Notes: generated by a model not told the origin, from the sequence alone. A stretch of DNA of 64,000 nt from Salinimicrobium sp050750585 (GCF_050750585.1 NZ_JBOJLM010000006.1:124001-188000); one strand, 5' to 3'; positions 54,365-62,776 are shown, counted from the stretch's first letter. Made by a program: numbers and translations.

Positions 54365-55990
54365 TTACTTAGAATACATTTTATCCCTTTGTTCCTTGAT
54401 CTTAGGATCACTCATGTACTCATCAAAAGTAAGGTAACGATCTATAGCGCCGTTAGGGGTTAATTCAATTACCCTGTTTGCAACTGTCTGTGCAAATTCA
54501 TGATCGTGAGTGGTAAACATCACAGTCCCCTTAAAGTTCTTAAGGGAGTTGTTGAATGCCGTAATAGATTCCAGGTCTAGGTGGTTGGTAGGCTCATCGA
54601 GCATAAGTACGTTCGCCCTCATCATCATCATTCTGCTTAACATACAACGCACTTTTTCACCTCCAGAGAGCACCCGGGCTGTTTTTAAAGCTTCTTCACC
54701 GCTAAAGATCATCTTGCCAAGGAATCCGCGGATATGAACTTCTTCCCTCTCTTCTTCGGTTTTAGCCCATTGGCGCAACCAGTCAACAAGAGTAAGGTCA
54801 TTGTCAAAATATTCGGAGTTATCTAAGGGCAGGTAAGACTGGTTGGTAGTAATTCCCCAACTGAATTTACCCGATACGGCTTTTTCCTTTTCATTAAGTA
54901 TCTCGTAAAAAGCTGTAGTGGCTCGTGAATCTTTTGAATACACCACTACTTTATCTCCTTTCGCAAGATTGATATTCACATCTTTAAAAAGAGTTTCCCC
55001 TTCAATAGATGCCTCAAGGCCTTCTACATTTAGAATTTGATCCCCGGCTTCTCTTTCCCTTTCAAAAATAATTGCAGGATACCTTCGGCTTGAAGGCTTA
55101 ATATCATCAATATTAAGTTTTGCGATCATCTTCTTTCTGGAAGTAGCCTGCTTAGATTTTGCCACGTTGGCACTAAAGCGACGAATAAATTCCTCAAGTT
55201 CCTTTTTCTTTTCCTCAGCTTTTTTGTTCTGCTGAGACCGCTGGCGTGCTGCCAACTGTGAAGATTCATACCAAAAAGTATAGTTACCACTGTAATGGTT
55301 GATCTTTCCGAAGTCAATATCAGAAACATGAGTACAAACAGAATCCAGGAAGTGACGGTCGTGAGATACCACTATCACTGTATTTTCATAGTTGGCAAGA
55401 AAGTTTTCAAGCCAGTTTATGGTTTCATAATCCAGGTCGTTTGTTGGCTCATCCATGATCAACACATCAGGGTTACCAAAAAGTGCCTGTGCCAAAAGCA
55501 CCCTAACCTTAAGCTTGTTATCAAGATCGCCCATAAGCGTGTAGTGGCTATCTTCTTTTATACCAAGGTTAGAAAGCAGGGCAGCAGCCTCACTATCGGC
55601 ATTCCAGCCATTCATTTCCTCAAATTCAACCTGTAGCACTCCTACTCTTTCCCCATCGGCATCGCCAAAATCTTCTTTGGCATAGATCTCGTCCATCTCT
55701 TTTTTGATATTGTAGAGAGGCTTATTCCCCATAATGACGGTTTCCAGTACAGGATATTCGTCATAAAGGTTATGGTTTTGCTCGAGAACAGACATTCTTT
55801 TTCCCGGCTCCAGGTGTACGTGTCCCGAAGTAGGTTCTGACTTCCCGCTAAGGATATTTAAGAAAGTAGATTTTCCGGCACCATTGGCACCAATAATTCC
55901 ATAACAGTTACCCTGGGTAAAGGTGGTGTTCACTTCATCGAACAACACTCTTTTCCCAAACTGAACAGATAAATTTGAAACTGATAACAT
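54365..55990 (-). CDS. ABC-F family ATPase (YbiT-like)
   Basis: Soluble twin-ATPase of 541 residues from the ATG at 55990 (MLSVSNLSVQFGKRVLFDEVN); ABC-F proteins act on ribosomes. Domain 1 has Walker A GANGAGKST and Walker B VLIMDEPTNDLD, but a degenerate signature (GDLDNKLKVRVLLAQAL). Domain 2 has the degenerate Walker A region YSKDSRATTAFYEIL but a normal LSGGEKVRCML signature and VLMLDEPTNHLD. The linker between them (about 240-310) is Lys/Arg/Gln-rich, as in ABC-F. This leaves one intact composite ATP site. The frame extends 8 codons upstream, less likely. Confidence 0.93.
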   Translation of the reverse strand: MLSVSNLSVQFGKRVLFDEVNTTFTQGNCYGIIGANGAGKSTFLNILSGKSEPTSGHVHLEPGKRMSVLEQNHNLYDEYPVLETVIMGNKPLYNIKKEMDEIYAKEDFGDADGERVGVLQVEFEEMNGWNADSEAAALLSNLGIKEDSHYTLMGDLDNKLKVRVLLAQALFGNPDVLIMDEPTNDLDYETINWLENFLANYENTVIVVSHDRHFLDSVCTHVSDIDFGKINHYSGNYTFWYESSQLAARQRSQQNKKAEEKKKELEEFIRRFSANVAKSKQATSRKKMIAKLNIDDIKPSSRRYPAIIFEREREAGDQILNVEGLEASIEGETLFKDVNINLAKGDKVVVYSKDSRATTAFYEILNEKEKAVSGKFSWGITTNQSYLPLDNSEYFDNDLTLVDWLRQWAKTEEEREEVHIRGFLGKMIFSGEEALKTARVLSGGEKVRCMLSRMMMMRANVLMLDEPTNHLDLESITAFNNSLKNFKGTVMFTTHDHEFAQTVANRVIELTPNGAIDRYLTFDEYMSDPKIKEQRDKMYSK

Positions 55991-56104
55991 ATAGTCTTTT
56001 CTAAATTTTTGCAAAAGTAGCCATTTAACCTTATCCCTTAAAACATTAACTTTTATAATTCTCTATTTAACGAGGAGTTAACATCCCTGTTGTTGCTCTG
56101 GGTC

Positions 56105-56112
56105 TACATTTG
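56105..56112 (+). promoter_or_regulatory. -7 box of the TlpA-like lipoprotein gene
   Basis: TACATTTG, a perfect match. It overlaps the far upstream end of the open frame, which rules out a start at 56110 and favours 56140. Confidence 0.5.
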
Positions 56113-56139
56113 CTATCCGCTATTTGTCCCCCAAAAATT

Positions 56140-57582
56140 TTGAAAAGCAATAGTTTACATATTTTACATGATGCCTTACCAGCACTGGTTTTGCTAGGCT
56201 TCAGCTTTCTTATTTCCAGCTGTAATAATTCAACTACCAGTCCTTCATATGCTTATATTGGCGGCGAGATTATTAACCCTACCTTAGAATATGTAGTGGT
56301 TAAACATCAGGGACAAATTCTTGATACTATAACGCTCGATGAAAACAATAGATTTAACTACAAAATCGAGAATGCAGAAGAAGGCTTATACATCATTCAG
56401 CACAAACCCGAAACTCAGAATATTTATATCACTCCGGGCGACAGCCTGCTGCTAAGAGCCAATACTTTAGCCTTTGATGAATCGCTCCACTTTAGTGGAA
56501 AAGGAAAGTCGAAGAATAATTTTTTGGCTGAAATGTTCCTGAAAGATGAGGACAATTCTCAACTCCTGCTCAACTTTCACGAATACACACCTCAGGTTTT
56601 TCTCGAAAAAGCCGACTCCATTAGGCAGGACAGAATTAATTACCTGTCTACAATTTCCAAAAAGAAAAAATTTTCTGACGAATTTAACCACCTTGCAGGG
56701 GAGATCATCAACTATGAAAATTATGACCTTCGGGAACGCTATACCTACCTGGTCAACAAATATTATAAAGACTACTCGCGGCAATTCCCTGCCAATTTTC
56801 ACGATTACAGGGAAGAAATCGATTTTAACTGCGTAGACATTCAGTGCAGCCCGGGATATAAAAGGCTACTAGAGAACTATCTTATTAACTACTCCCTGGC
56901 CTGGTGTGCCGACAGTGATTTAGACGGGGCCGATTGTTACAGCCTTACCGATGTTGCCAATGTTAATGCCCGCCTTCGCAAAGCCGGTGAACTTATTAGG
57001 GTGCCAAAGATCAGGGAACAGTTACTGGAAAAAATTGCCGTAAGAGGGATCATTACTGCCGAAAACAAGGAGAATATAGCTTCGATTCTCGACGAATTGG
57101 AAGCCCTTAAATTTTCCGATAAAAATCTTGAAAAACTGAAAAACCTGGCCACAGTACAACTAGCCTACCTTCCCGGCACCTCCCTGGCAGAAGTCCCCCT
57201 GCTCAATATGGACGGAGAGCTCGTCACTACAAATGATATCATTAGAAGGCCCACAGTTATATTTCTTTGGTCTGTTTATGATGAAAGTTACCAGAATGAA
57301 CACCAGGTAATAGATCTTTACCGAAAAAAATATCCCGAAGTAGATTTTATAGGCATCAATCTCGATCTTTCAGAAGAACCTGCCTGGAGAGTTGCTTTAC
57401 GGCAAAACGGCTACGATCCGGCAACCGAGTTTCAGCTGGCGCCGGCCAGGATCCACAAGGAAGTTTTTCAGTTTTTCCTGAGTAAAATGTTATTTGTGAA
57501 CGATGCTTCGGTTGTAGAAGTAGGTGATGTTTACCTCTCATCCCCTGAATTTGAATCGAGGCTTCTGGCGTTTCTCAACTAA
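56140..57582 (+). CDS. TlpA-like lipoprotein without a CXXC site
   Basis: 480 residues from a TTG at 56140 (MKSNSLHILHDALPALVLLGFSFLISSC), giving a lipoprotein with Cys near 28. There is no ATG in frame near the N-terminus. The region after the Cys resembles the DUF4369 N-terminal domain (YIGGEIINPTLEYVVVKHQGQILDTITLDENNRF, then YIITPGDSLLL-like). A helical middle follows and then a thioredoxin fold (about 370-480: PLLNMDGELVTTNDIIRRPTVIFLWSVYDESYQNE). The position of the CXXC reads WSVYDES, so no redox dithiol is present and a binding role is likelier than disulfide exchange. Confidence 0.8.
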   Translation: MKSNSLHILHDALPALVLLGFSFLISSCNNSTTSPSYAYIGGEIINPTLEYVVVKHQGQILDTITLDENNRFNYKIENAEEGLYIIQHKPETQNIYITPGDSLLLRANTLAFDESLHFSGKGKSKNNFLAEMFLKDEDNSQLLLNFHEYTPQVFLEKADSIRQDRINYLSTISKKKKFSDEFNHLAGEIINYENYDLRERYTYLVNKYYKDYSRQFPANFHDYREEIDFNCVDIQCSPGYKRLLENYLINYSLAWCADSDLDGADCYSLTDVANVNARLRKAGELIRVPKIREQLLEKIAVRGIITAENKENIASILDELEALKFSDKNLEKLKNLATVQLAYLPGTSLAEVPLLNMDGELVTTNDIIRRPTVIFLWSVYDESYQNEHQVIDLYRKKYPEVDFIGINLDLSEEPAWRVALRQNGYDPATEFQLAPARIHKEVFQFFLSKMLFVNDASVVEVGDVYLSSPEFESRLLAFLN

Positions 57583-57599
57583 AAAACTTCCGAAGAAAA

Positions 57600-57628
57600 A
57601 GTTGTCAAAAATGCCATTTTTGACAACT
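57600..57628. terminator. Extended palindrome after the TlpA-like gene
   Basis: AGTTGTCAAAAATG-C-CATTTTTGACAACT: perfect 14-base arms around one C, 17 bases past the stop. Reads as a terminator hairpin built on the interspersed palindrome. Confidence 0.75.
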
Positions 57629-57780
57629 AAGTTTTCGCACAAGCCAGTATTTCTCAAGATCCTTCAGAAATCAGGCATTAAAGCATCTTTTCAGATGATT
57701 CTTCAGAAGTAGAAGTATAAAACAGAACTCTCTCTTGTTCAGAATTTTGATCCTGTCGCTTCACAAATTCTTCCAACTAA

Positions 57781-57826
57781 AAAGCCTTTCTTCCGAAGAA
57801 AAAAGGCTTTAAAAAATGTCATTTTT
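57781..57826 (-). terminator. Hairpin plus palindrome core downstream of the transaldolase gene
   Basis: AAAGCCTTT (57781-57789) and AAAGGCTTT (57802-57810) pair around 12 bases. The core AAAATG-T-CATTTT (57812-57826) lies between it and the transaldolase stop at 57833. Confidence 0.6.
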
Positions 57827-57832
57827 GGAACC

Positions 57833-58486
57833 TTAGTTCCCCTTCTTATGATCGGCAAGGAATTTCTCAAGACCAATATCTGTAAGTGGGTGGTTTAGTA
57901 AACCAGTGATTGCCGAAAGTGGCCCGGTCATTACATCGGCACCTATTTTAGCGCAGTCAATTACGTGCATGGTGTGCCTCACCGAAGCTGCAAGAATTTC
58001 AGTTTCAAACCCGTAGTTATCATAGATTTGGCGGATTTCCATAATAAGGTTCAAACCATCTGTTGAGATATCATCAAGTCTCCCAATAAAAGGCGAAACA
58101 TAAGTTGCACCGGCTTTGGCTGCCAAAAGTGCCTGACCTGCAGAAAATACCAAAGTACAATTTGTTTTTATTCCTTTATCGCTAAAGTATTTGATGGCTT
58201 TAATACCGTCTTTGATCATAGGCACTTTCACGATAATTTGTTCGTGCAAAGCGGCAAGTTCCTCTCCTTCTTTTACAATATTCTCAAAATCGGTCGCAAT
58301 CACTTCGGCACTAACATCTCCGGTAGTGATCTCACAAATTTTCTTGTAATGGGCAATGATGTTGTCTTTCCCGGTGATACCTTCTTTAGCCATAAGAGAA
58401 GGGTTGGTAGTCACCCCGTCAAGAACCCCAAGATCCTGGGCTTCTCTTATTTGGTCAAGGTTTGCGGTGTCGATAAAAAATTTCAT
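57833..58486 (-). CDS. Transaldolase / fructose-6-phosphate aldolase family
   Basis: Class I aldolase of 217 residues, the short TalC/FSA type. MKFFIDTANLDQIREAQDLGVLDGVTTNPSLMAKEG is diagnostic. IIVKVPMIKDGIKAI carries the Schiff-base Lys (near 86), and NCTLVFSAGQALLAAKAGATYVSPFIGRLDD follows. The choice between transaldolase (pentose phosphate pathway) and fructose-6-phosphate aldolase cannot be made from sequence by eye; in Bacteroidota this short protein usually serves as the transaldolase. Confidence 0.93.
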   Translation of the reverse strand: MKFFIDTANLDQIREAQDLGVLDGVTTNPSLMAKEGITGKDNIIAHYKKICEITTGDVSAEVIATDFENIVKEGEELAALHEQIIVKVPMIKDGIKAIKYFSDKGIKTNCTLVFSAGQALLAAKAGATYVSPFIGRLDDISTDGLNLIMEIRQIYDNYGFETEILAASVRHTMHVIDCAKIGADVMTGPLSAITGLLNHPLTDIGLEKFLADHKKGN

Positions 58487-58516
58487 AGTGTGTTGTTATA
58501 AATGATTAAATACTGC

Positions 58517-58535
58517 TGAAAAATGCCATTTTTCA
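58517..58535. repeat. Interspersed palindrome between the SDR and transaldolase genes
   Basis: TGAAAAATG-C-CATTTTTCA, perfect 9-base arms, 13 bases after the SDR stop and 31 bases upstream of the transaldolase start. It may end the SDR transcript. Confidence 0.65.
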
Positions 58536-58548
58536 ACCTTCTGCAAAA

Positions 58549-59361
58549 CTACAACTTATAATGTTTTAAGAGTAGGCGCTCATACAATTTATCGGGTAGA
58601 ATGCGCTTTAAAGCAATAGAGAACTTTTGCAGCGGCTCCCCTACCTTGTAATGTATTTTTGGGTCTTTTTCCTGAAGTATGCTGTAGATCACTTTGGCCA
58701 TCATATTTGGATCTTTACCCTGGTCAACATGCTCATTCATGATCTTAAGGGTGTTCCCGTAAGGCTTTTCATAAGGAGAACCTGCTATTACCGGCGCGTG
58801 ATACCTGCCCGCCGCAATGTTAGTAGCGAAATCTCCCGGGGCAATATTGGTCATTTTGATGTTTGAATCCTTCAGCTCCATTCTAAAAGCTTCGGTAGTG
58901 ATCTCCAGCGCCCCTTTTGAAGCCGAATAAATTCCGCGGTAAGGCAATCCCATATATCCGGCGATGGAAGTTACGTTTATAATAAGACCACTGTTATTTT
59001 TTCGCATTTGAGGCAGTACGGCCTTAATGACATTTATGGGCCCAAAATAATTGGTATCAAAAGCCTTTTTTATTTCCTCATCGGGCGTTTCTTCAATTGG
59101 GCCGGTAATACCAACCCCCGCATTATTGATAAGCACATCAATTTTTCCTGCGGAAGCAATAACTTCAGCCACGGCAGCGGTGATGGTTTCGGGTTTGGTA
59201 ACATCGAGCGCCACCAACGGAAAAGGAGAATCCTGCCCCGACGGATTACGGCTGGTTCCAAAAACGATAAAATTCTTTGATTGAAGAAAATTGGCTATGG
59301 CTTTACCAATTCCTGAAGATGCTCCTGTTACGAGCACCACTTTTGAAGCTGTTTCTGTCAT
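58549..59361 (-). CDS. SDR family oxidoreductase
   Basis: NAD(P)-dependent short-chain dehydrogenase of 270 residues from the ATG at 59361 (MTETASKVVLVTGASSGIGKAIANFL). Cofactor loop TGASSGIG (about 12-19), NNAGVGITGPIEE, active-site Ser in INVTSIAGYMG and YSASKGAL (Tyr and Lys near 155-160). The substrate is not predictable. An upstream extension of the frame to 59418 runs into the SRP RNA gene, so the shorter start is right. Confidence 0.92.
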   Translation of the reverse strand: MTETASKVVLVTGASSGIGKAIANFLQSKNFIVFGTSRNPSGQDSPFPLVALDVTKPETITAAVAEVIASAGKIDVLINNAGVGITGPIEETPDEEIKKAFDTNYFGPINVIKAVLPQMRKNNSGLIINVTSIAGYMGLPYRGIYSASKGALEITTEAFRMELKDSNIKMTNIAPGDFATNIAAGRYHAPVIAGSPYEKPYGNTLKIMNEHVDQGKDPNMMAKVIYSILQEKDPKIHYKVGEPLQKFSIALKRILPDKLYERLLLKHYKL

Positions 59362-59404
59362 GTTGCAAAGATGCAATAAATCGAGACTATTGGAAACAAA
59401 AAAT

Positions 59405-59498
59405 GGCAAGCTACCCACATCACACCGCTACGACCACTTACCCTTGCTGCGTTCCCGCCCTGGGGGATTCAGCAGGAGCTGGTTGTGTGGGACTTGCC
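59405..59498 (-). ncRNA. ffs: Signal recognition particle RNA (small bacterial type)
   Basis: Minus strand encodes an RNA of about 94 nt that folds into one long hairpin: 5' GGCAAG pairs with 3' CUUGCC, CCCACA with UGUGGG, and the apical region reads CCAGGGCGGGAACGCAGCAAGGG. The GGGAACGCAGCAAGGG part matches the conserved GNAR-like tetraloop and asymmetric internal loop that bind Ffh. It is followed by a T-run (ATTTTTTG) and preceded by a perfect promoter. The RNA pairs with Ffh to deliver membrane proteins. No coding frame fits here. Confidence 0.9.
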
Positions 59499-59502
59499 GG
59501 GG

Positions 59503-59532
59503 CAAATATACAACCTTTCATGTTTTTTGCAA
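59503..59532 (-). promoter_or_regulatory. ffs promoter (TTG-N19-TATATTTG)
   Basis: Minus strand: TTG (59530-59532), exactly 19 bases, then TATATTTG (59503-59510), 5 bases before the RNA's likely 5' end. A full match to the Bacteroidota housekeeping promoter. Confidence 0.85.
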
Positions 59533-59586
59533 GTAATTTTTAAGCTGAATTCTTTAAATTAGCTTCCATAAAAATTACTGTGAAAC

Positions 59587-60648
59587 ATGAAGGTATATAA
59601 TCCTCTCTTTTTGATGGCATTGGGCGTAATTTTGCATTCCTGCGGAAGTGACTCCAATGAATCAGAAAACAATTATTCTTTAAAAATAGAAGAAAATAAG
59701 AAGGAATTTAAGCTTGGCGAAAGTCTGCAGGCGCAGGTAAACGGAGAAAAAGATTCTGTGATTTACTTTCTGGGAGAACAAAGATTAGCAAAAACTGTAG
59801 GGGGAGAATCCCTTAGCCATACTTTTAATGATGAAAAACTGGGCAAGTGGCAGCTTAACGCTCGTATATATAATAATGGTGAAGTGGTTGAAAAACAACA
59901 GGAAATTACCCTTTTTAATGACGCTGCCCCTGTTACCTATACTTACGAGATCATCAATAAATATCCGCACCAGGCCGATGCTTACACCCAGGGACTGGAA
60001 TTCTTTGAAAATAAACTCTATGAAAGTACCGGCCACTATGGGAGTTCTTCTCTAAGGTTGGTAGATCTTACAACGGGTGAAGTTCAAAGAAAAATTGACA
60101 TTCCTTCTCAATATTTTGCTGAAGGCATTACCATACTTAATAATAAGATCTATCAACTCACATGGAAGGAAGGAGTCGGTTTTATTTATGACGTAGAGAC
60201 TTTCGAAAAGTCCGGAGAGTTTAAATATGAAAAAAGTAAAGAAGGCTGGGGGCTGGCAAATGATGGCAGCATGCTGTATAAAAGCGATGGTACCGAGAAA
60301 ATATGGTTTTTAGACCCCACTTCTCCTTCCCTACCAGAGACAGATTATATTCAAACGGTAACAAATCGCACCATTGCCACGCAGCTCAATGAGCTGGAAT
60401 GGGTAGAAGGAAAGATCTATGCCAACACCTATCAAAAAGACGGAGTTGCGATTATTAATCCGCAGAATGGCGCTATAGAAGGAGTTATTAATTTTTCCGG
60501 TTTACGCGACCAACTGGGCAACACTGCCGATCTTGACCCGGTAAATGATGTGCTCAACGGCATTGCATACGACCCCGGGAGCAAGAAACTTTACGTTACC
60601 GGAAAAGACTGGGATACACTTTTTGAAGTAAAAATAATAGAGAACTAA
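59587..60648 (+). CDS. Glutaminyl-peptide cyclotransferase, lipoprotein
   Basis: Cyclises N-terminal Gln of exported proteins to pyroglutamate; the metal-independent plant/bacterial type. 353 residues, lipoprotein signal MKVYNPLFLMALGVILHSC (Cys19). A beta-sandwich-like N-terminal domain at about 25-110 is followed by the five-bladed propeller: YPHQADAYTQGLEFFENKLYESTGHYGSSSLR, YFAEGITILNNKIYQLTWKEG, GWGLANDGSMLYKSDG, NELEWVEGKIYANTY and VLNGIAYDPGSKKLYVTGKDWDTLFEV. All five blades are present. Bacteroidota need this enzyme because many of their signal peptidase I products begin with Gln. Overlaps the thioesterase start as TAATG. Confidence 0.93.
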   Translation: MKVYNPLFLMALGVILHSCGSDSNESENNYSLKIEENKKEFKLGESLQAQVNGEKDSVIYFLGEQRLAKTVGGESLSHTFNDEKLGKWQLNARIYNNGEVVEKQQEITLFNDAAPVTYTYEIINKYPHQADAYTQGLEFFENKLYESTGHYGSSSLRLVDLTTGEVQRKIDIPSQYFAEGITILNNKIYQLTWKEGVGFIYDVETFEKSGEFKYEKSKEGWGLANDGSMLYKSDGTEKIWFLDPTSPSLPETDYIQTVTNRTIATQLNELEWVEGKIYANTYQKDGVAIINPQNGAIEGVINFSGLRDQLGNTADLDPVNDVLNGIAYDPGSKKLYVTGKDWDTLFEVKIIEN

Positions 60649-61058
60649 TGGTAGTACCTGCAGAAACATACACACATAAAAGAACGGTTTCCGAAGAAGA
60701 TTTGGATGACCTCAACCACGTAAACAATGTACGTTATGTGCAGTGGATACAGGATATCGCAAAAGAGCACTGGGAAGTTAGAGCTACCGATGAGCTTAAA
60801 GAAGACTTTATTTGGGTAGTGATTCGCCACGAAATAGACTACAAAAAACAGGCATTTTTGGGAGACGACCTTATTATAGAAACCTATGTGGGAGAGACCA
60901 CTTTTGTCACTTCTGAAAGGTTTGTCAACATCAAAAGTGCTAAGAACGGTGACGTTTTAGTTGCAGCAAAATCTATGTGGTGCCTGCTGGACGCCGATTC
61001 TAAAAAACCGACAAAGATCACTGAAGAGCTGCGTAACGTTTTCCATAAAAGAGAATAA
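60648..61058 (+). CDS. Acyl-CoA thioesterase, hotdog fold (4HBT-like)
   Basis: 136 residues. VSEEDLDDLNHVNNVRYVQWIQDIAKEHW is the 4-hydroxybenzoyl-CoA thioesterase-type motif (catalytic Asp in DLNHVNN), with VVIRHEIDYKKQAFLGDDLIIETYV and ADSKKPTKITEEL further on. Hydrolyses some acyl-CoA; substrate unclear. Co-translated with glutaminyl cyclase by a one-base overlap, though no functional link is obvious. Confidence 0.92.
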   Translation: MVVPAETYTHKRTVSEEDLDDLNHVNNVRYVQWIQDIAKEHWEVRATDELKEDFIWVVIRHEIDYKKQAFLGDDLIIETYVGETTFVTSERFVNIKSAKNGDVLVAAKSMWCLLDADSKKPTKITEELRNVFHKRE

Positions 61059-61411
61059 AAACTCAAATTTCAGCTTTTCACGACTACTTCGGAAGGAAAT
61101 GAGGAGATGATTTTCACTATTCCCAACTGGAATTCCGTGGAAATATTATAGCTTCAGAAACATCTTTGTCTGGGGGAAGAGTCAGGACCGCTTCGTCTAA
61201 TGGCAGGCAGTCTTCAAGAATCTAGAGCCAGGACTTTGCCCACCAATTAATTAAAAGCAATTTTCAATTCTGGTTCATAAATTAAGTTCACTATTTATTC
61301 AGAAACTGAAAATCACCCTTCCACACCTTTAAATTGGCAATTTTATTAGTGTATTCGTGGCCTTAGCTTCTGTGTATTATTTAATAAGACAACAATAATT
61401 CAGAAAAAAAA
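61059..61411. other. Intergenic region between thioesterase and glyA
   Basis: About 350 bases with no ORF, no repeat and no recognisable structure. Confidence 0.4.
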
Positions 61412-61450
61412 CGCTGCCTGAAAATCCCATTTTTGAGACCTAAGGCAGCG
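61412..61450 (-). terminator. Terminator of glyA
   Basis: Perfect CGCTGCCT/AGGCAGCG stem, with a degenerate palindrome copy (AAAATCCCATTTTT) in its loop. On the minus strand the stem is followed by a T-run. Confidence 0.85.
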
Positions 61451-61475
61451 TTATATTAAATTTGATAACTTACTC

Positions 61476-62750
61476 TTACATTTGAAAGAGAGGTCTCCCC
61501 TGCATCAGGGCAATTACGTCTTCTCTCACTGCTTTGAGTTTATCTTCATCCTGATAATTTGTGATCACCCGATCAATAAGATCAACAATTGTATCCATAT
61601 CGTCTTCTTTGAGTCCGCGGGTGGTGACCGCCGGCGTCCCAATACGTATTCCTGAAGTTACAAAAGGAGATTTATCGTCAAAAGGCACCATGTTCTTGTT
61701 CACAGTAATATCGGATTTTCCAAGAGCTTCTTCGGCCTCTTTACCAGAGATGTTCTTGTTGCGCAGGTCAATCAACATCATGTGATTGTCTGTCCCACCC
61801 GAGATTACCTGGTAATCTTTTTTCATGAAAGCTTCGGCCATACGTTTGGCATTTTTCTTCACCTGTACCGTATAATGAAGGAACTCATCTGTAAGGGCTT
61901 CACCAAAAGCCACAGCCTTGGCTGCAATAATATGCTCTAAAGGCCCACCCTGATTTCCGGGGAATACACCGCTGTTAAGCAGCATAGACATCTTTTTAGG
62001 ACTTCCGTTCTTAAGAGTTTCGCCAAAAGGATTATCAAAATCTTTTCCCATCATAATAATTCCGCCGCGAGGCCCGCGCAAAGTCTTATGAGTGGTTGAG
62101 GAAACGATGTGGCAATGAGGAATAGGATCACTGAGCAAACCTTTAGCTATAAGACCTGCCGGGTGTGCGATATCTGCAAAAAGTATGGCGCCCACACTGT
62201 CGGCAATCTCTCTAAAACGCTTGTAGTCGATTTCCCTTGAATATGCCGAGGCACCGGCAATGATCATTTTGGGTTTCTCTTTTTCAGCTATTTTTTGAAC
62301 TTCGTCATAATCTATAAGTCCGGTTTCTTTATCTACACCATAAAAAACAGGATTATAAAGTCTTCCGGAGAAATTTACGGGAGAACCGTGAGTTAAATGT
62401 CCACCGTGGGAAAGGTCGAAACCAAGGAATTTATCACCGGGTTTCATACAGGCGTGAAAAACAGCAGTATTGGCCTGAGATCCAGAATGCGGTTGCACGT
62501 TCGCATATTCGGCATTAAAGAGTTCTTTTAATCTATCGATCGCCAAATTTTCAACCTCATCTACCACATCACACCCACCGTAATATCTTTTACCTGGGTA
62601 ACCTTCGGCGTATTTATTGGTAAGTACAGAACCGGCAGCTTCGAGTACCTGTTCACTTACAAAATTTTCACTAGCAATTAACTCTAAACCATTAAGTTGC
62701 CTCTCCTTTTCTGCGTCAATTAAATCAAATAATTCGTTATCCCGTTGCAT
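61476..62750 (-). CDS. glyA: Serine hydroxymethyltransferase
   Basis: Interconverts serine and glycine with tetrahydrofolate, the main one-carbon source. 424 residues from the ATG at 62750 (MQRDNELFDLIDAEKERQLNGLELIASENFVSEQVL); an alternative ATG lies 6 bases upstream. Hallmarks: NKYAEGYPGKRYYGGCDVVDEVE, ANVQPHSGSQANTAVF, GASAYSREIDYKRFREIAD, ADIAHPAGLIA and SSTTHKTLRGPRGG with the PLP Lys (near 221). Fully normal length and motifs. Divergent from the fumarylacetoacetase gene, with clear -7 boxes both ways. Confidence 0.97.
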   Translation of the reverse strand: MQRDNELFDLIDAEKERQLNGLELIASENFVSEQVLEAAGSVLTNKYAEGYPGKRYYGGCDVVDEVENLAIDRLKELFNAEYANVQPHSGSQANTAVFHACMKPGDKFLGFDLSHGGHLTHGSPVNFSGRLYNPVFYGVDKETGLIDYDEVQKIAEKEKPKMIIAGASAYSREIDYKRFREIADSVGAILFADIAHPAGLIAKGLLSDPIPHCHIVSSTTHKTLRGPRGGIIMMGKDFDNPFGETLKNGSPKKMSMLLNSGVFPGNQGGPLEHIIAAKAVAFGEALTDEFLHYTVQVKKNAKRMAEAFMKKDYQVISGGTDNHMMLIDLRNKNISGKEAEEALGKSDITVNKNMVPFDDKSPFVTSGIRIGTPAVTTRGLKEDDMDTIVDLIDRVITNYQDEDKLKAVREDVIALMQGRPLFQM

Positions 62751-62776
62751 ATGCATTTTTTACGTTAAATAATACT

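Noticed and set aside
59277..59543. Plus-strand ORFs across the SRP RNA region
   Set aside because: They cross the structured RNA gene and the start of the SDR gene and have no protein-like features.
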